64,000 bases of DNA from Rosa chinensis (Eukaryota > Streptophyta > Magnoliopsida > Rosales > Rosaceae), in contig NC_037092.1 in NCBI RefSeq assembly GCF_002994745.2, positions 80,967,324 to 81,031,323 of the forward strand, written 5' to 3'. A program made the position numbers and the translations under genes. Shown here piece by piece: positions 46,710-58,013 of the stretch. Below the pieces are notes generated by a model. The model did no database searches, had not been told where the DNA came from, and saw nothing but the letters and a program-made list of their open reading frames with translations. Within the stretch, counting starts at the first letter, position 1, and every line of letters starts with the position of its first letter.

Positions 46710-47508
46710 ATATTTATAACTTGCATGGGTTGAAACAGTGACCTGAGAACAAAGTGAAGACCAAAGGATGGCCTGAACTGGAGAGAGAGAGCGAACGAGG
46801 TCGGGCAACAGAGCGGAAATTCTGGGCGACGAAGGGACTGAGACGAGCGAAGACCGACGGGTCTGGGCAATGGAGGGAGTGCGACGGGGCTGGAAATCGG
46901 CAGGTCTGAGCACGCTACGGTTCTGGGCAATGGGAAGACCGACGGTGATCTGGAAACCAGCGGGTCTGGGCGCGCGACAATTCTGATGCAGAAGATGATT
47001 GGGTCTGATGTAGAAAGATCGAGTCTGATGAGGAAGGTAATTGGGTCTGATCGGGGAGCAAATCCGGACTGAGGGAGATGAAGGTGGTCTGGATTGACGA
47101 ACTGACGACGTCGAAGTTCAAGAAGAAGACGATCTGGTCATTCTTGGACGGACGTTGGACGGAAACGATTAGGTGCAACGCGGCGGAGGAACACGATCTA
47201 GAGATCAAAGTTGATCTTTGGGTGCCCAAAGTAAATTGTTGGGTCTGAGCAGAGCAAGACACGAAGGCAATCTGGTCTGCAAGATTGGGTCTGATGCCGG
47301 ATCTGATGTGAACCCAATCTGGAGATGTTGTCGTCGAAGTCAAAGAAGAAGACACTGGTCGTTCTTTGACGGATGCCTAGCAGACAAACGACGATGACAG
47401 TAACGTCTTTAAGAGGTGAAAAAAAAAAACCCTAACAACGAGGTTCTAACTCCACAAATTTGGAAAAACTGAAATTAAAACAAAGAGACAAAGTCCTTTC
47501 TGATCTTT
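46568..47508 (-). other. copia C 5' leader, no gag
   Basis: Non-coding or unrecognised. Contains a (TA)n tract (46680-46717) and repeated gggtctgatg / gaagaagacgatctggtc words. The open frames here show no gag domain or zinc knuckle. Confidence 0.55.
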
Positions 47509-47521
47509 GCTCTGATACCAA

Positions 47522-47726
47522 GTCAAATAGAACAAGATTGAGAATGAATTTTCTGATATATTATTACACCCATTCTGTGGTGTATATAAACATATTACAA
47601 TCGTACTACAATGTACTACAACTATTGTGTACTACTGTACTACACAACATATACAAGGTAAGTAGTTACAACAATATATTCCCTTGTTAGTCTATTCCTA
47701 ATAGGGAATTATGACTCACACTAACA
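47522..47726 (-). mobile_element. 5' LTR of copia C
   Basis: On minus it begins TGTTAGTGTGAGTC and ends ...CTATTTGACT, next to the primer site. It includes a block of about 48 bases absent from the 3' LTR. Confidence 0.85.
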
Positions 47727-47731
47727 TAATT

Positions 47732-48505
47732 AAATTGTGCGTATATAGATCGTAGTAAACATTTATGCTTTAAGTGCTTTAGTGTGGCAAAATTATGCGC
47801 CTGGCACTCATGCATCAAATAAATGTCATGACTAGAAGAAGCCACTGAGATGGTCGAAGCATATCTTGACATTTCAACTGAATTAAGTGTGTATGAACAA
47901 CTTATCTGTGAAGGTAGGCTGCGTGTCCGATTGTATCAAATGTTGCCCGGTGTCCACAGTGAATCGCCGCAGCTTATAAAAGGTAGAGGTAATTGTCTCA
48001 GAGAAACTTGGCTGAGGATGTGTTGTGATACTACTGCCACCGCTGCTGGAGGAGCCAAGTTTCAGTTTGACTATAATGGTGAGGCCAGCCCAAGGTTAGC
48101 TCTCCAAGGGTGAAAATCAACAAAGAGAAGGATAAACATGGAGAGAAGCAAAATAGTAACATCTGGAGGCCAGTTTGAGTTTCACTGAAACTGCAGCTGT
48201 TTGCTCTTGTAGCTTTGCTGCAGCTTGGTGTCTATAGCAGTTATGCTATGGGTGGTCATAGCACTCCCATCTTTTGTGTCGGTCTCTGCCCAGGACCCAG
48301 AATCCATTTTCATAGTCTTCTCGTGAGCGAGTTGGTGTGGTGAGACCGGATTGCAATGCCGAGAGTTGTCGGAGCCCAGATAGGAGGCAGTGTACCATTA
48401 GCTGGTGTGTGCTAGGGATAGGATGATAAGATCACTTTGGCATGCAAGTATATCTGTTGAGTTTTCATAAAGGTGTCCAGAGAAGATTGATGGGTGAACA
48501 TGACC

Positions 48506-48536
<31 letters not shown>

Positions 48537-48857
48537 CTCACGATAGCGATGGGTTAAGTAGCGAGAGTCAGGTGGGTCAACGAGACTGAGAATCTGAGAT
48601 GGAGTAACCAGAGCGATGATACCAAGAGTGATAGTTGAGAGAAGAGTAACATAGTTGCGATACCGAGAGTTGGAGATAGACTTGCAATACCTAGAGCTAG
48701 AGAGAGTTGCAATACTGAGATAAGGTGGTGAGACCAAGTTGGAGCGGTCACAGATACCGACACCGAGAGATGCCTTCTTGTGCTACTGTAACGTATGAGT
48801 CGATGTGATTATGGTGTAATTAGCTGGAGAAACAGGCACCATAAAGCATTTGTATTC
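47732..48857. other. LARD interior segment between nested insertions
   Basis: No gene seen. Holds a 26-base T run (48509-48534) and, from about 48540 to 48770, degenerate repeats of gcgataccgagagtt-like words. Confidence 0.55.
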
Positions 48858-48867
48858 TGTAACGTGC

Positions 48868-48939
48868 TTGATTTTTAACACAAATAAAAATTGATATATA
48901 ATTGATTTTTAACACAAATAAAAATTGATATATAATTTT
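48868..48939. repeat. short tandem duplication at the start of solo LTR 2
   Basis: The segment ttgatttttaacacaaat, followed by aaaaattgatatataa, occurs twice in a row with a period of about 34 bases. Confidence 0.8.
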
Positions 48940-49924
48940 ATAATTATATAAGCGTGATGGGCCATCAATACAAAATACCTGGAAAACTTTTCATTTTAAA
49001 CCAAGTACATACTGATGCCCTGAACCCACTATGTCAATACAGACCCATTCCACAGAGTCATATAATACATATGCTTACGAATTAAATTATCACAACAAAA
49101 TAAAACGTAAATGTTCTTCAGAGCTACTACAACGGAAGTCTTTTCAACGGTAAAGTCACAAAATTGGCTTCCTAGGGTATAGCTGTAAGCACGCGATCTC
49201 AGCTTCAGCCACGATTGTGCTGACCTGCAGGATTAACCTCTGCACCATTGAATAGTGCACCGGGTTACCACACAACAAACCTGGTAAGCTTATGAAAGCT
49301 CGTATGAGTAAACTCAAAACCATAAAGCAGAAACTCATTCTTAAGTCACCTCAACCTAAATAACGATAAGCACACTACTCATAACTACAATCATCTGTTT
49401 CATAACCTTCCATAACATGCTTACATAGGTCACTCGTGACTAAAACCACATGCTCAGATCCTCAACCTAGCATCCAATATATTACACAAATTCCAGTCAA
49501 ACAAAACCTCCACAAGTAATGTTTGGAAATCCTTTGGCGCACAACGATAAGTCACAAAGATCACACTCATTTCCTTCCCTCTGGGAAGTCTTTGTCATCA
49601 ACATGACATCAAAGGTGCAAACAATGAATCACCTTCCTATTCTCACACAGAGCACAATCGTCACCACTATGACCTTTAAGATTAATCAAACCATAAATCA
49701 ATAAAATCAAGAAGAAGACAAGGCAATCACAATTCAAAACAAGCAAAACAATTCATAGTCCCCTGCGTATAGTTTTCATTCAGGAGGTCACATTAAGCCA
49801 AACAATTCAAGTCATAGTAATCATCATAACCTCACACTCTGACATTCGTAGGTAGCTCCGACCATCATAGCAGTCCTCTCGTTCTTTGTCAACTTAATAA
49901 CAATTCAACTTCGCTACCGAGCAG

Positions 49925-50300
49925 TCATCACACTGATCATCACACAGATTTCACCCGTCATCACACAGATAGCGCCAACTGATCATCACACAGAGATTTC
50001 GCCGGTCATCACACAGATATTGATCATCCAACTGATCATCACATAGATTTTGCCGGTCATCACACAGATAGCGATCATCCAACTGATCATCACACAGATT
50101 TGGCCGGTCATCACACAGATAGCGATCATCACACAGATTTCACCGGTCATCACACAGATAGCGATCATCACAAATATTCATCACACTGATGTCATCGATT
50201 TATCACACAGATATTCCTACACAAGCTTTACATGACAATCATCACCAAGATTCATCACACTGATGTCATTGAATCATCACACAGATATTCCTACACAAGC
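49925..50300. repeat. tandem array of tcatcacacagat words
   Basis: About six units of roughly 37-50 bp combining gatcatcacacagatttcgc with cggtcatcacacagatagc, followed by two copies of a unit of about 60 bp containing tcatcacactgatgtcat and cacagatattcctacacaagc. Confidence 0.85.
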
Positions 50301-50466
50301 TACCATATCTTAAATCTCAATTAAGACGGTCATACTAGACTCATGGTATCTCAACACATGAAATTCTACAATCACAACTCAATACACAATTTCACCATTC
50401 TCGAGCAATAATGAACTCATTTTCAAATATTCTTCACATCACAACAAAGCCACCAATACATATATA

Positions 50467-50468
<2 letters not shown>

Positions 50469-50510
<42 letters not shown>
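50469..50510. repeat. (CA)n microsatellite
   Basis: Roughly twenty CA units, followed by tatata. Confidence 0.95.
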
Positions 50511-50515
<5 letters not shown>

Positions 50516-51902
50516 CACGTAGTCATCCACTCAGGAATGCCATTAATACCAACTATAGTCATAGTTAACCTAATAACTCCAAGACCATATGGTAATTATG
50601 CTCATAACGAATATCGTGAGATTTACTCACCTCTGAATCCCTCTGCATCTGCACACGCTAACCAAGGCAAGCACAAATCACCACAATCCGCTCAACACAA
50701 GTCTGTCAAGTACCTAAATACATACGGTCTCTATTCAGTACACAAATCACCCCGTTTTGAACTAAAACCACAAAAGTGACGTCAATCGAGGCAAAACCAC
50801 ATCCGAGACCACCCAAAGTCTCAGTAATACTTCTATGATCGATATGTCATAACCACAAGTCGATCGAACACTTGATTCCTCATGGATCGAATAATCGAAC
50901 TGTTCGAAACTGTGAAAACTCTAACATGCTCATACGATATCCAAAAATTAAGTGTTGTATATCGAAATGCTCGTATCAACGCGTAGATCATAATCAGGGA
51001 TAGAACTATCCCTGAGGTGGCCGGAAACCTCCGAAAAACACCACCACAGTGGCGGCGCCACCGCAGGCCCAAAGTCAGAATTTGACAAAACTTCCAACAC
51101 CAAAGTTCTTCATCTCAACTCCAATTACAACTTTCATAACTAGCACAAAGTCTGGATCAAAACCATTTGACGGAATTTAACTCGAAAGCTTTGAATTCCG
51201 ATGAATCCTAGAATCCCAATCTTCAAAATTCGACCTCCACACTTTGAATCGTTGCAAGCCACCTTGTAGATGAGCATCTACGTCCTCTGGGCTCCAAAAG
51301 CCCTCAAGAAACATCGGCTATGGTGGCCGGAATCTGAAGTTCCGATATGGGCTCGACGCAGCGCTGTCGCCCACTTCTCGACCTTGCAGCACCCACCACA
51401 GCTCGACCCACGCTCGATGGCTTCCACAAACCTCTAGAGGAGGGCGAGCAAAAACCCCTCAAGAATCTAGTCAATTGGTGGCCGGACGGTGAAGAAATCA
51501 GCCGGCGAAGGGAGAGGGCGAAACCGGGGTCGGGAGAGAGGAGAGAGAAAAGTTTATGAAAATGGAAACTCTGATATTTTTTTTGGAATTTTTCCTATTT
51601 AACCAAAATGGAAACTTTTTTCCAATGGCCATAACTTCTTCATACGAACTCCGATTTCCGCGTTCCACATGTTTCTGAACTCGTATCGACACGCTCTACT
51701 ACTTTCGTGAAGGAAGTTTTCATAGAAACTCAACGAATAAAAAGTCAACCCTTGCGCCCCCCTAAAATGACGCTTCCTGAATATTTATTCGCCCGAAACA
51801 CTTCCACTCCATCCACGAGCCACAAAACTGTCCAATAACCAAAAATTAGATTCCAGAAAATCCTCGGAAAATAATAACGAATTTCCAGGGTACTACACAT
51901 TC

Positions 51903-53130
51903 CTTCGATACTTGAAATATCCAACGTTTGCCTAATTTGGACATTTCTGATAGAGGAAAGGCTCAGGTTAGTCATTGATATCGTCACTGGTTGAATCTGG
52001 TCATAGTTTCTGCATGTTGTTTATAGCGCATAGAGAGCTTGGGAGTGGAGTGAGGGCCTCTGTTCGGGTCCTTGATCGAGGAATGTAATTTCCCCCATCT
52101 CTGGATTGCCATGGGATTGTGAGATCGAGGGCCATTGGGAGAATTCTCGAGGTGTTGTGGAGACAAGTTTGAATTGAGGCCGAGGCCACCAACGTCTACC
52201 AGACTGAGACTTCCAATGTCGTACCAGACAACTCCAATTCCGAGACTGAGATGGGTTAACTAGGGGGGAGTATGGAGATTCTCAAACGGAATCGTTGCGG
52301 TGGAACCTACGTTCATCTTTCCCTCAGCTTCGAGAAGTCTCGGAACCTTCGAGTTTGTTATTGTCGATGGGTAGTTCGGTGTTCGTCAAGCGAGAAAGAG
52401 AAGATATGTGATTTATTTTCTTTCTCCTATCTCTCTCTCTCGGTTAGGAACGCAGAGCGGAGAAGAGAAGTGTTAAAGATCTTATTTGAATGCACAGAGA
52501 TGGATGTGCTAGAGAGATGAGTGTCGGATAGTTTTGGGTGTCCAGATAAGTTGCTGGGTATTGCTATGCTGGACCGTGAGTTGCTTTCAGGTGTTGCTGA
52601 GCAACGCGAAGGCCAGACTAGATTCGCTGGAGGACGGTGAGCGCGCTAGTGGTGGAGGTGAACTGCCTTGTGGTATAAGAGACTAGCCATAGAGGAGAGA
52701 GAAAATATGGATTTACTTTCTCTCTCCTCAAAATTTTCTGTAAACTGAAACACAGAAGCTGAATAACTTGATTTTTGATGATGGGTTGTTTCCTGGGCTT
52801 GATTTTCAAAACCCAGAACCTTTTGATGTTGCGTTGAGAGAGTGTGAAGGAGGTGAGCTGCGTATAGATCAGTTATGGAGGAGAGAGAAAATCCCAGATC
52901 TACTTTCTTTCTCCTCAAAGCTCTTTGTAAATTGATCCCAGAAGCTGAAGATTTTGATTCTCATGTGTTGGAGATAAAAATCAAGGAGAATATGTGAAGA
53001 ATATGAACTCTTGATGCGTTACAGAGGGAGATACAAGAGGAGAGAGAAAACTGGTTGTCGGAAAAAAGATTTTCGGTGAGATGATGAAATTGCTCGTGGT
53101 GAGCTATGAGGGTGTTTTCCACTTGGGAGG
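51903..53130 (-). other. LARD 5' leader segment with a repeated block
   Basis: Non-coding. Two diverged copies of a block of 110-120 bp (52651-52770 and 52845-52955), each with gga.gtgaactgc, gaggagagagaaaat, a tactttctctctcctc word and cagaagctgaa. Shorter echoes lie at about 52390-52440 and 53035-53060. Confidence 0.6.
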
Positions 53131-53150
53131 GCCCTCCTTCTAGCACCAAA
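53131..53150 (-). other. candidate primer binding site of the LARD
   Basis: On minus, tttggtgctagaaggagggc directly follows the LTR end (...CCCAGAAACA). Position and TGG start fit a tRNA primer site; the tRNA is not identified. Confidence 0.55.
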
Positions 53151-53533
53151 TGTTTCTGGGTAAGAAACGGGGTTGTCATGAGAGCTTCCACTTCCGAGAT
53201 CCGTATATGCCAACCATGAATAGAGGTCAAAGGGAAGACTGGGCTAGCCGGCCTTCGACCCTCTGATGCCTAAGTCAGATACATGTAAGAATGTAGACTA
53301 GGTAGGAGTAAATAGAGAGTGGTGGCTTACCTTGAATCAGTGGAAAGACATGTATTTATAGTGTGGGGATGAGCTTGTCACCCCTTTGTTTCCAATGTGG
53401 GACTAGCTGTGGTCCACCCGATACCACAAATGTATGTCATCGGCATCATGTCTGGGCTTTATTAGCTTTACTTTACTTGGCTAGTGAGTCTTGTGCTTCC
53501 GATATTTGTGCCTAGGCGGTATATATACCAATA
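53151..53533 (-). mobile_element. 5' LTR of the LARD
   Basis: On minus it starts TATTGGTATATATAC (TG changed to TA) and ends CCCAGAAACA. It carries a TATA box (CTATAAATA on minus, near 53357). Complete at 383 bp; the homologous 3' LTR is shortened at its far end. Confidence 0.78.
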
Positions 53534-53599
53534 GGCATATCTCAACGTCGTGCATCGCAGTCGTATCTCCTAGCCTGACCTTTAGCAGCCAAACCTGCT

Positions 53600-54763
53600 G
53601 CTCTGAATAATCTGAAACGCTTTTTTAAGCGTGTATGGGTGCTTGATAGAGATTTCAAGATCTAAGAGAGAGCACTGAATCGCTTCGTGCTGAGTTTTGA
53701 TCTCCTCAGTGATAGGAACAAGGTGTTAAAAAGGGGACCATGGAGATTCAATCATGCTCCTGTGGTGCTACGAGAGTATGACAGTATTACTCTAGTACAA
53801 GCAGTGAACCTGAACTCTCACTATTTTTGGGTTCGTATCACGGACATCCCATTGCTATATGAGGTACGTCATACTATCAAGAACATCGCCTTTGTGGCCT
53901 GGAAATTCATTGAACTGGATGAGAAACTTTTTTACAATTCGGGGAAGGTTAGGGTTTTACATGGCATTGACAAACCTTTCTTCCTGAAAAAGACTCTGAG
54001 ATTGGATACTAATGTTGAAGCTAAAATTTCATTTTTCTTTGAGAATCTTGTGGGCAAATGCAAGGCTTGTGACCTAATTTTCTATGAAGATGGATGTTGC
54101 CCTATAGTTGATGGTTGGGCAGCGCCATGGCTAGAACAAGGTGGTCTGGAGAAAAGGCCAGAAATCCCTAGCCCTTCTTTGGGTGTTGCTAATTGCAGGT
54201 TTGTCAATGGAGCATTCAAATTTCAAGACCTTCAAACCCCAATCCTACCCCTGTAAGCAAAGCTCTCTTTGGCTCTAAAGAATCGGCTACTAGACGCAAA
54301 CCAATTCTATTGCGTGATCAGGATGCCCAGTCCTCCACCAGTGCAGATGACTCACTTGTACTTGTCCCAGTGGATAATGTGCCAGTTGATAATGTGGTGC
54401 TCACCAAAAGCTACAAGCTAGCCTCCCCGTATTCATCCCCAAAGAAATTGAAGGTACTGCTGCCTGACTTGTTTACAACACCAACATGCATGGACATGCC
54501 TGCTAAGAAGTTGAAGATGCTGGAATTCACTACCAAGTTCTCTGGTAACTCACTTGGGATGGTGGAGGCTCCCAATAGTATTTTGGTACCCAAAGAAGCA
54601 ATGCAGGGGGGGAACTGAACCAAAGAAGAAAAGAGGAAGACCTCTTGGTTCCAAGAACAAGAATCCATCCAAAGCAAAGAAAGTAGCGGAAGCACAAGAA
54701 CTCTGCCTGACATATCTTACCAAGCGTCCAAGCCCTAGTTTAAAGGACAAGGAGAAAATTTAA
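53600..54763 (+). pseudogene. DUF4283 / CCHC-type zinc knuckle protein with AT-hook tail, frameshifted
   Basis: From about 53687 the frame reads LLSDRNKVLKRGPWRFNHAPVVL, FWVRITDIPLLYEV and GKCKACDLIFYEDGCCP. This is the DUF4283 domain plus zf-CCHC_4 knuckle common in plant LINE-1 ORF1 and related retro-derived genes. No proper start is present: the track start at 53687 is GTG. A frame change near 54200-54240 leads to a Ser/Pro/Lys-rich stretch, and a second at the G7 run near 54606 leads to an AT-hook (KKRGRPLGSKNK) and a stop at 54763. It lies directly beside the LARD's right LTR, which may have removed its 5' part. A LINE remnant is likelier than a host gene. Confidence 0.6.
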
Positions 54764-55930
54764 GTCTTTTATTTTTTTAGAACTTTGCCTATTTACTATG
54801 CTTAGTTTTCATAGTTTATAGGCTCGCTTACTCAGTGAGCATGTGATGTCTTTAATGAGTGGTGCTATCCTGTATACCACATTTTCTTATCTGCCCTCTT
54901 TATCAAGGCAGTAAAAAGATATATAATGTACGGTTCTAGCTTGAGCTAATGAAATATTTTGAAATTACCTACTTTGAAATTAAACTATTAGAAATCACCA
55001 TATTTGTTTTTTTTTTTCTTTATATCTTGGCTAAATTAATTATTTGGCTCAAGATAACTTTGGAGACTGGGTGGGCTACCCGAGTCTAAGATTTATATTT
55101 TGTAGGCGGGCATGGCTGATTAATAAGCCTAACTATTAAAAAATTAATTAATTGCATGTGCTACAACCCAGTCACTTTATCCTCCGTCCCTGTCATACTG
55201 AAATGTAATGGAATGGATTAAGATTTAAGAGCACTAAAATTGTCATAAAAAAAAAAAAGAGCACTAAATTAGATGATCACCAAAATAGATGTACGGCAAG
55301 AAAATTTGAAAACTGAATTAGAGGACTAAATAAAGCCAAAGGGACTAATACTATAAGTAATTTTGAATTACACTAAGGCACAACCACGACATGACTCACT
55401 GTTTTTGCCTCAAAATTTTCACGTAATTACAATATGACAATACTATTTTGGATGAATATAATATAGAATGTATAAACTGTAAAAATGGTGGCGGCGACGA
55501 CTTCATATGTTAATCCTTAACTTGACAGCCTTCGATTGCTACAGACAACCGCCTATCATCGCCAATAAGCTTAATAGCTGCTAACCATACAGAAGTTTCA
55601 AGAGGGCCGATAATATAATAAAGAAATTTTTTTAACACATCCTTATTTTCGTAAAGGGTGGGGGAGGAAGTAATAATTTTTGCTAAAGGTCTCATTCTCA
55701 AGCTGGTAAAAAGTCTAAAGACATTTTACTAACGTGGGTTGCTTCAGTTGGCATGAGTGCGTTTGTGGTTGCAGCCCAATTCAAGTTTGATCCCCGTTGC
55801 CAGCAGTCTGACTATAAATCACGCGATCTTCAGTGGAAATTCATATCTAGGGGCTGTCGAGACAGCTACTTGTCCCATGTTAGTTATTTAAAATCAAGAT
55901 TGTATGTCTGCCCTAACGCGGAGGTGTAGG
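54764..55930. other. intergenic, no gene recognised
   Basis: AT-rich. The first 200 bases could be the tail of the DUF4283 element. Around 55740-55800 weak Pol III-like boxes (tcagttggcatgagtgc and caagtttgatcccc) suggest a possible SINE remnant. Confidence 0.4.
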
Positions 55931-55934
55931 ATAG

Positions 55935-56196
55935 CATTTATCTCTCTAAAGTTTTAGAAAACAAAAGAAATACAAAATCTAGAGACTGTTTTAGGGAATT
56001 AGAAATTGAGAGAGTGTGTTCTCATTGATAATAGGGGCCTATTTATAAAGAGGATTACAATGCATAGAATCTGAATCATACAAGGAAAGATAATCATACA
56101 TTGAATAGGAATATCTAGATCATTCTAAACCCTATTACCACTAGGTCAAGTAACCTAGAGTTTGGGCCAAACACAAAATAGAGATTTACTTGAACA
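55935..56196 (-). mobile_element. 3' LTR of copia D (left end approximate)
   Basis: On minus it begins TGTTCAAGTAAATC right after the polypurine tract and contains a TATA box (CTTTATAAATAGG, near 56040). Its far end is not defined, because no second LTR is available to compare. Confidence 0.65.
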
Positions 56197-56438
56197 CTCC
56201 CTCTTATGTTGCCCAAACGCGGTGCTTCTCTCGTTGCCTGGCTATAAACCTTGCCGAATAACAAAAACGCAGTGGGACAAAAATAAACTCGGTTGAAGGG
56301 GAAAAAGAGCACAACACACCCTTCACGCTTCGAGACGAACATGTAGACATCTCCCCCTAATGTCTGCGCCTCCCCCTGATGACTACGATCATGGGAGTTC
56401 AGATAATTTCCGCAAGCGAATTCTTGCCACATGTCTCT

Positions 56439-57815
56439 CTAACGTGGATTTGGGCAATGACTTAGTAAACACGTCTGCCACATTGTCCTCAGATCGAACC
56501 TGGTTGACTTTGATTTTGAGGAGCTTCTGTTGTTGCTGATTGTAGAAGAATTTTGGCGATATGTGCTTGGTGTTGTCGCCTTGATGTAGTCTTGCTTCAT
56601 TTGTTCAATACAAGCAGCCTTATCTTCATAAATGCTCGTTGGCTCATCTGTGGTAGACTTCAGACCACAATTTCTTTGAATAAGTGTAACTATGAATCGA
56701 AGCCATATACATTCACGAACTGCTTCGTGAAGAGCAATAATCTCTGCATGATTCGAAGAGGTAGCGACTGAGGTCTGCTTTGTAGACCTCCAAGATATCG
56801 CGGTCTTTCCCATGGTGAATACATAACCAGTTTGGGAATGACCTTTATGTGGGTCAGAGAGTTACCTAGCATCAGCAAAACCTTCCAAAACACTTATATC
56901 GTTTTGGGATGGAGAGAAGGAACATAGTCCACCATGTGTAGCGTCCCTGGCACTTGATGGGTCCGAATCCATCATCTCTCTTTAGGGATAGAACAAACCC
57001 ATATCAATCGTACCACTTAGGTATCGAAAGATATCTTTAACACTAGTCTAATGGCGTCATGTTGGCGCATAGCTATATCTAGCTAGCAAGTTCACAGCAA
57101 ATGAGATGTCCAGTCTTGTACATTGTACTAAGTACAATAATGCTCCTATTGCACTTAGGTAGGGCACTTCTGCCTCTAACACTTCATCATCGTCATCTTT
57201 TGGACGAAATGGATCATTCTTTGGATCAAGACTACGGACGATCATTGGGGTGCTTGAAGGCTTAATCTTGTCAGTGTTGAAACGCCTAAGCATCTTTTGG
57301 GTATAAGCTAATTGATGAATCAGGATACTATCTCTACGGTGCTTAAGTTCCACACCGAGGCAAAACCGCTTTTTCCCAAGATCTTTCATCTCAAACTCGG
57401 ATTTCAAGTGTTTAGCGGTTTCCCTTAACTCTTTAAGGGTGCCAATTATATTCATGTCGTCGACATAAACCGCTACTATTGCAAATCTGGAACTTGTCCT
57501 TTTTATGAACACACATGGGTATAGTTCATTGTTGATATATCCCTTACCAATCAAGTAGTCACTTAGACGGTTATATCACATCCATCCAGATTGTTTCAAT
57601 CCATATAGTGAGCGTTTCAACCTTATAGCAAACACGCTCCGTGATTTAGAGCCACTTGATTTGGGTAACCGAAGTCCATCAGGAACCTTCATGTATATTT
57701 CTATATCTAGATCCCCATATAGATATGCAGTAACCACATCTATAAGCTGCATGTTCAGTTTTTCAGAAACTACCAAACTGACAAGGTAGCGGAACGTTAT
57801 GACGTCCATAATGGG
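56439..57815 (-). pseudogene. copia D reverse transcriptase and RNase H
   Basis: Reads reverse transcriptase VSEKLNMQLIDVVTAYLYGDLDIEIYMKVP and LKRSLYGLKQSGWM, an in-frame stop, then IAVVYVDDMNIIGT-like sequence (YVDD kept) and FEMKDLGKKRFCLG. RNase H follows with ISWRSTKQTSVATSSNHAEIIALHEA and YEDKAACIEQMKQDYIK. Frameshifts separate the two domains. Confidence 0.85.
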
Positions 57816-58013
57816 AGAATAGGTCTCCTCGTAGTCGATTCAAGGGCATTGTGAGAAGCCTTCCGCCACAAGGCGAGCTTTGTACCTTACAATCTCGTTT
57901 CTTTCATTACGCTTTCTAACGAATACCCATTTGCAACCAACTGGTTTGGTGTTGGGCAGTATTGGTACAACTTTGCCAAATACCTTTCTTTTTGCTAGAG
58001 AATCATGTTCTGC

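Larger units (their letters stand above)
42961..47726 (-). mobile_element. Ty1/copia retrotransposon C nested in the LARD, gag deleted
   Basis: LTRs 42961-43117 (157 bp) and 47522-47726 (205 bp) are flanked by an identical 5-bp duplication taatt (42956-42960 and 47727-47731). The primer site is tggtatcagagc on the minus strand (47509-47520), complementary to tRNA-Met. A polypurine tract (GAGGGGGAG on minus) abuts the left LTR. The LTRs differ at about five aligned positions plus a block of about 48 bases missing from the left copy. Protease, integrase, reverse transcriptase and RNase H are present; gag is reduced to its first codons. The LTR end is not the canonical CA. Confidence 0.92.
48858..51897. 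mobile_element. solo LTR 2 (about 3.04 kb) nested in the LARD
   Basis: Begins TGTAACGTGCTTG and ends GGGTACTACA. The flanks tattc (48853-48857) and cattc (51898-51902) match at four of five positions, as expected for an aged target duplication. The 3' segment shares an arrangement with solo LTR 1 (ccataactt.ttcatacgaa.tccgattt, then aataaaaagtcaac), so the two are related gypsy-type families. It contains a tandem array at 49925-50300 and a CA microsatellite. No second LTR or internal domain. Confidence 0.75.
38180..53533 (-). mobile_element. LARD-like LTR element without gag/pol, carrying two nested insertions
   Basis: Two direct repeats, 38180-38466 and 53151-53533, bracket 14.7 kb. Orientation is minus: the polypurine tract (GGGGACTTGGGGGAAT on minus, 38467-38482) abuts the left LTR, and a primer-site-like segment (53131-53150, tggtgctagaaggaggg on minus) abuts the right LTR. 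After removing copia C and solo LTR 2 the interior is about 6.9 kb. It shows no gag, protease, reverse transcriptase or integrase motif on either strand and consists largely of degenerate tandem arrays. The LTRs agree at roughly nine in ten positions, so it is older than its passengers. Large retrotransposon derivatives (LARDs) fit this description. Confidence 0.8.

Noticed and set aside
46583..47355. Minus-strand open frames upstream of copia C protease as a gag gene
   Set aside because: No gag motif or zinc knuckle; Ser/Thr/Pro-rich composition, out of frame with the gag-like start near 46567.
49925..50300. Regularly spaced repeats that look CRISPR-like
   Set aside because: This is a plant LTR; the units are degenerate and contiguous, with no conserved repeat and unique spacer pattern.
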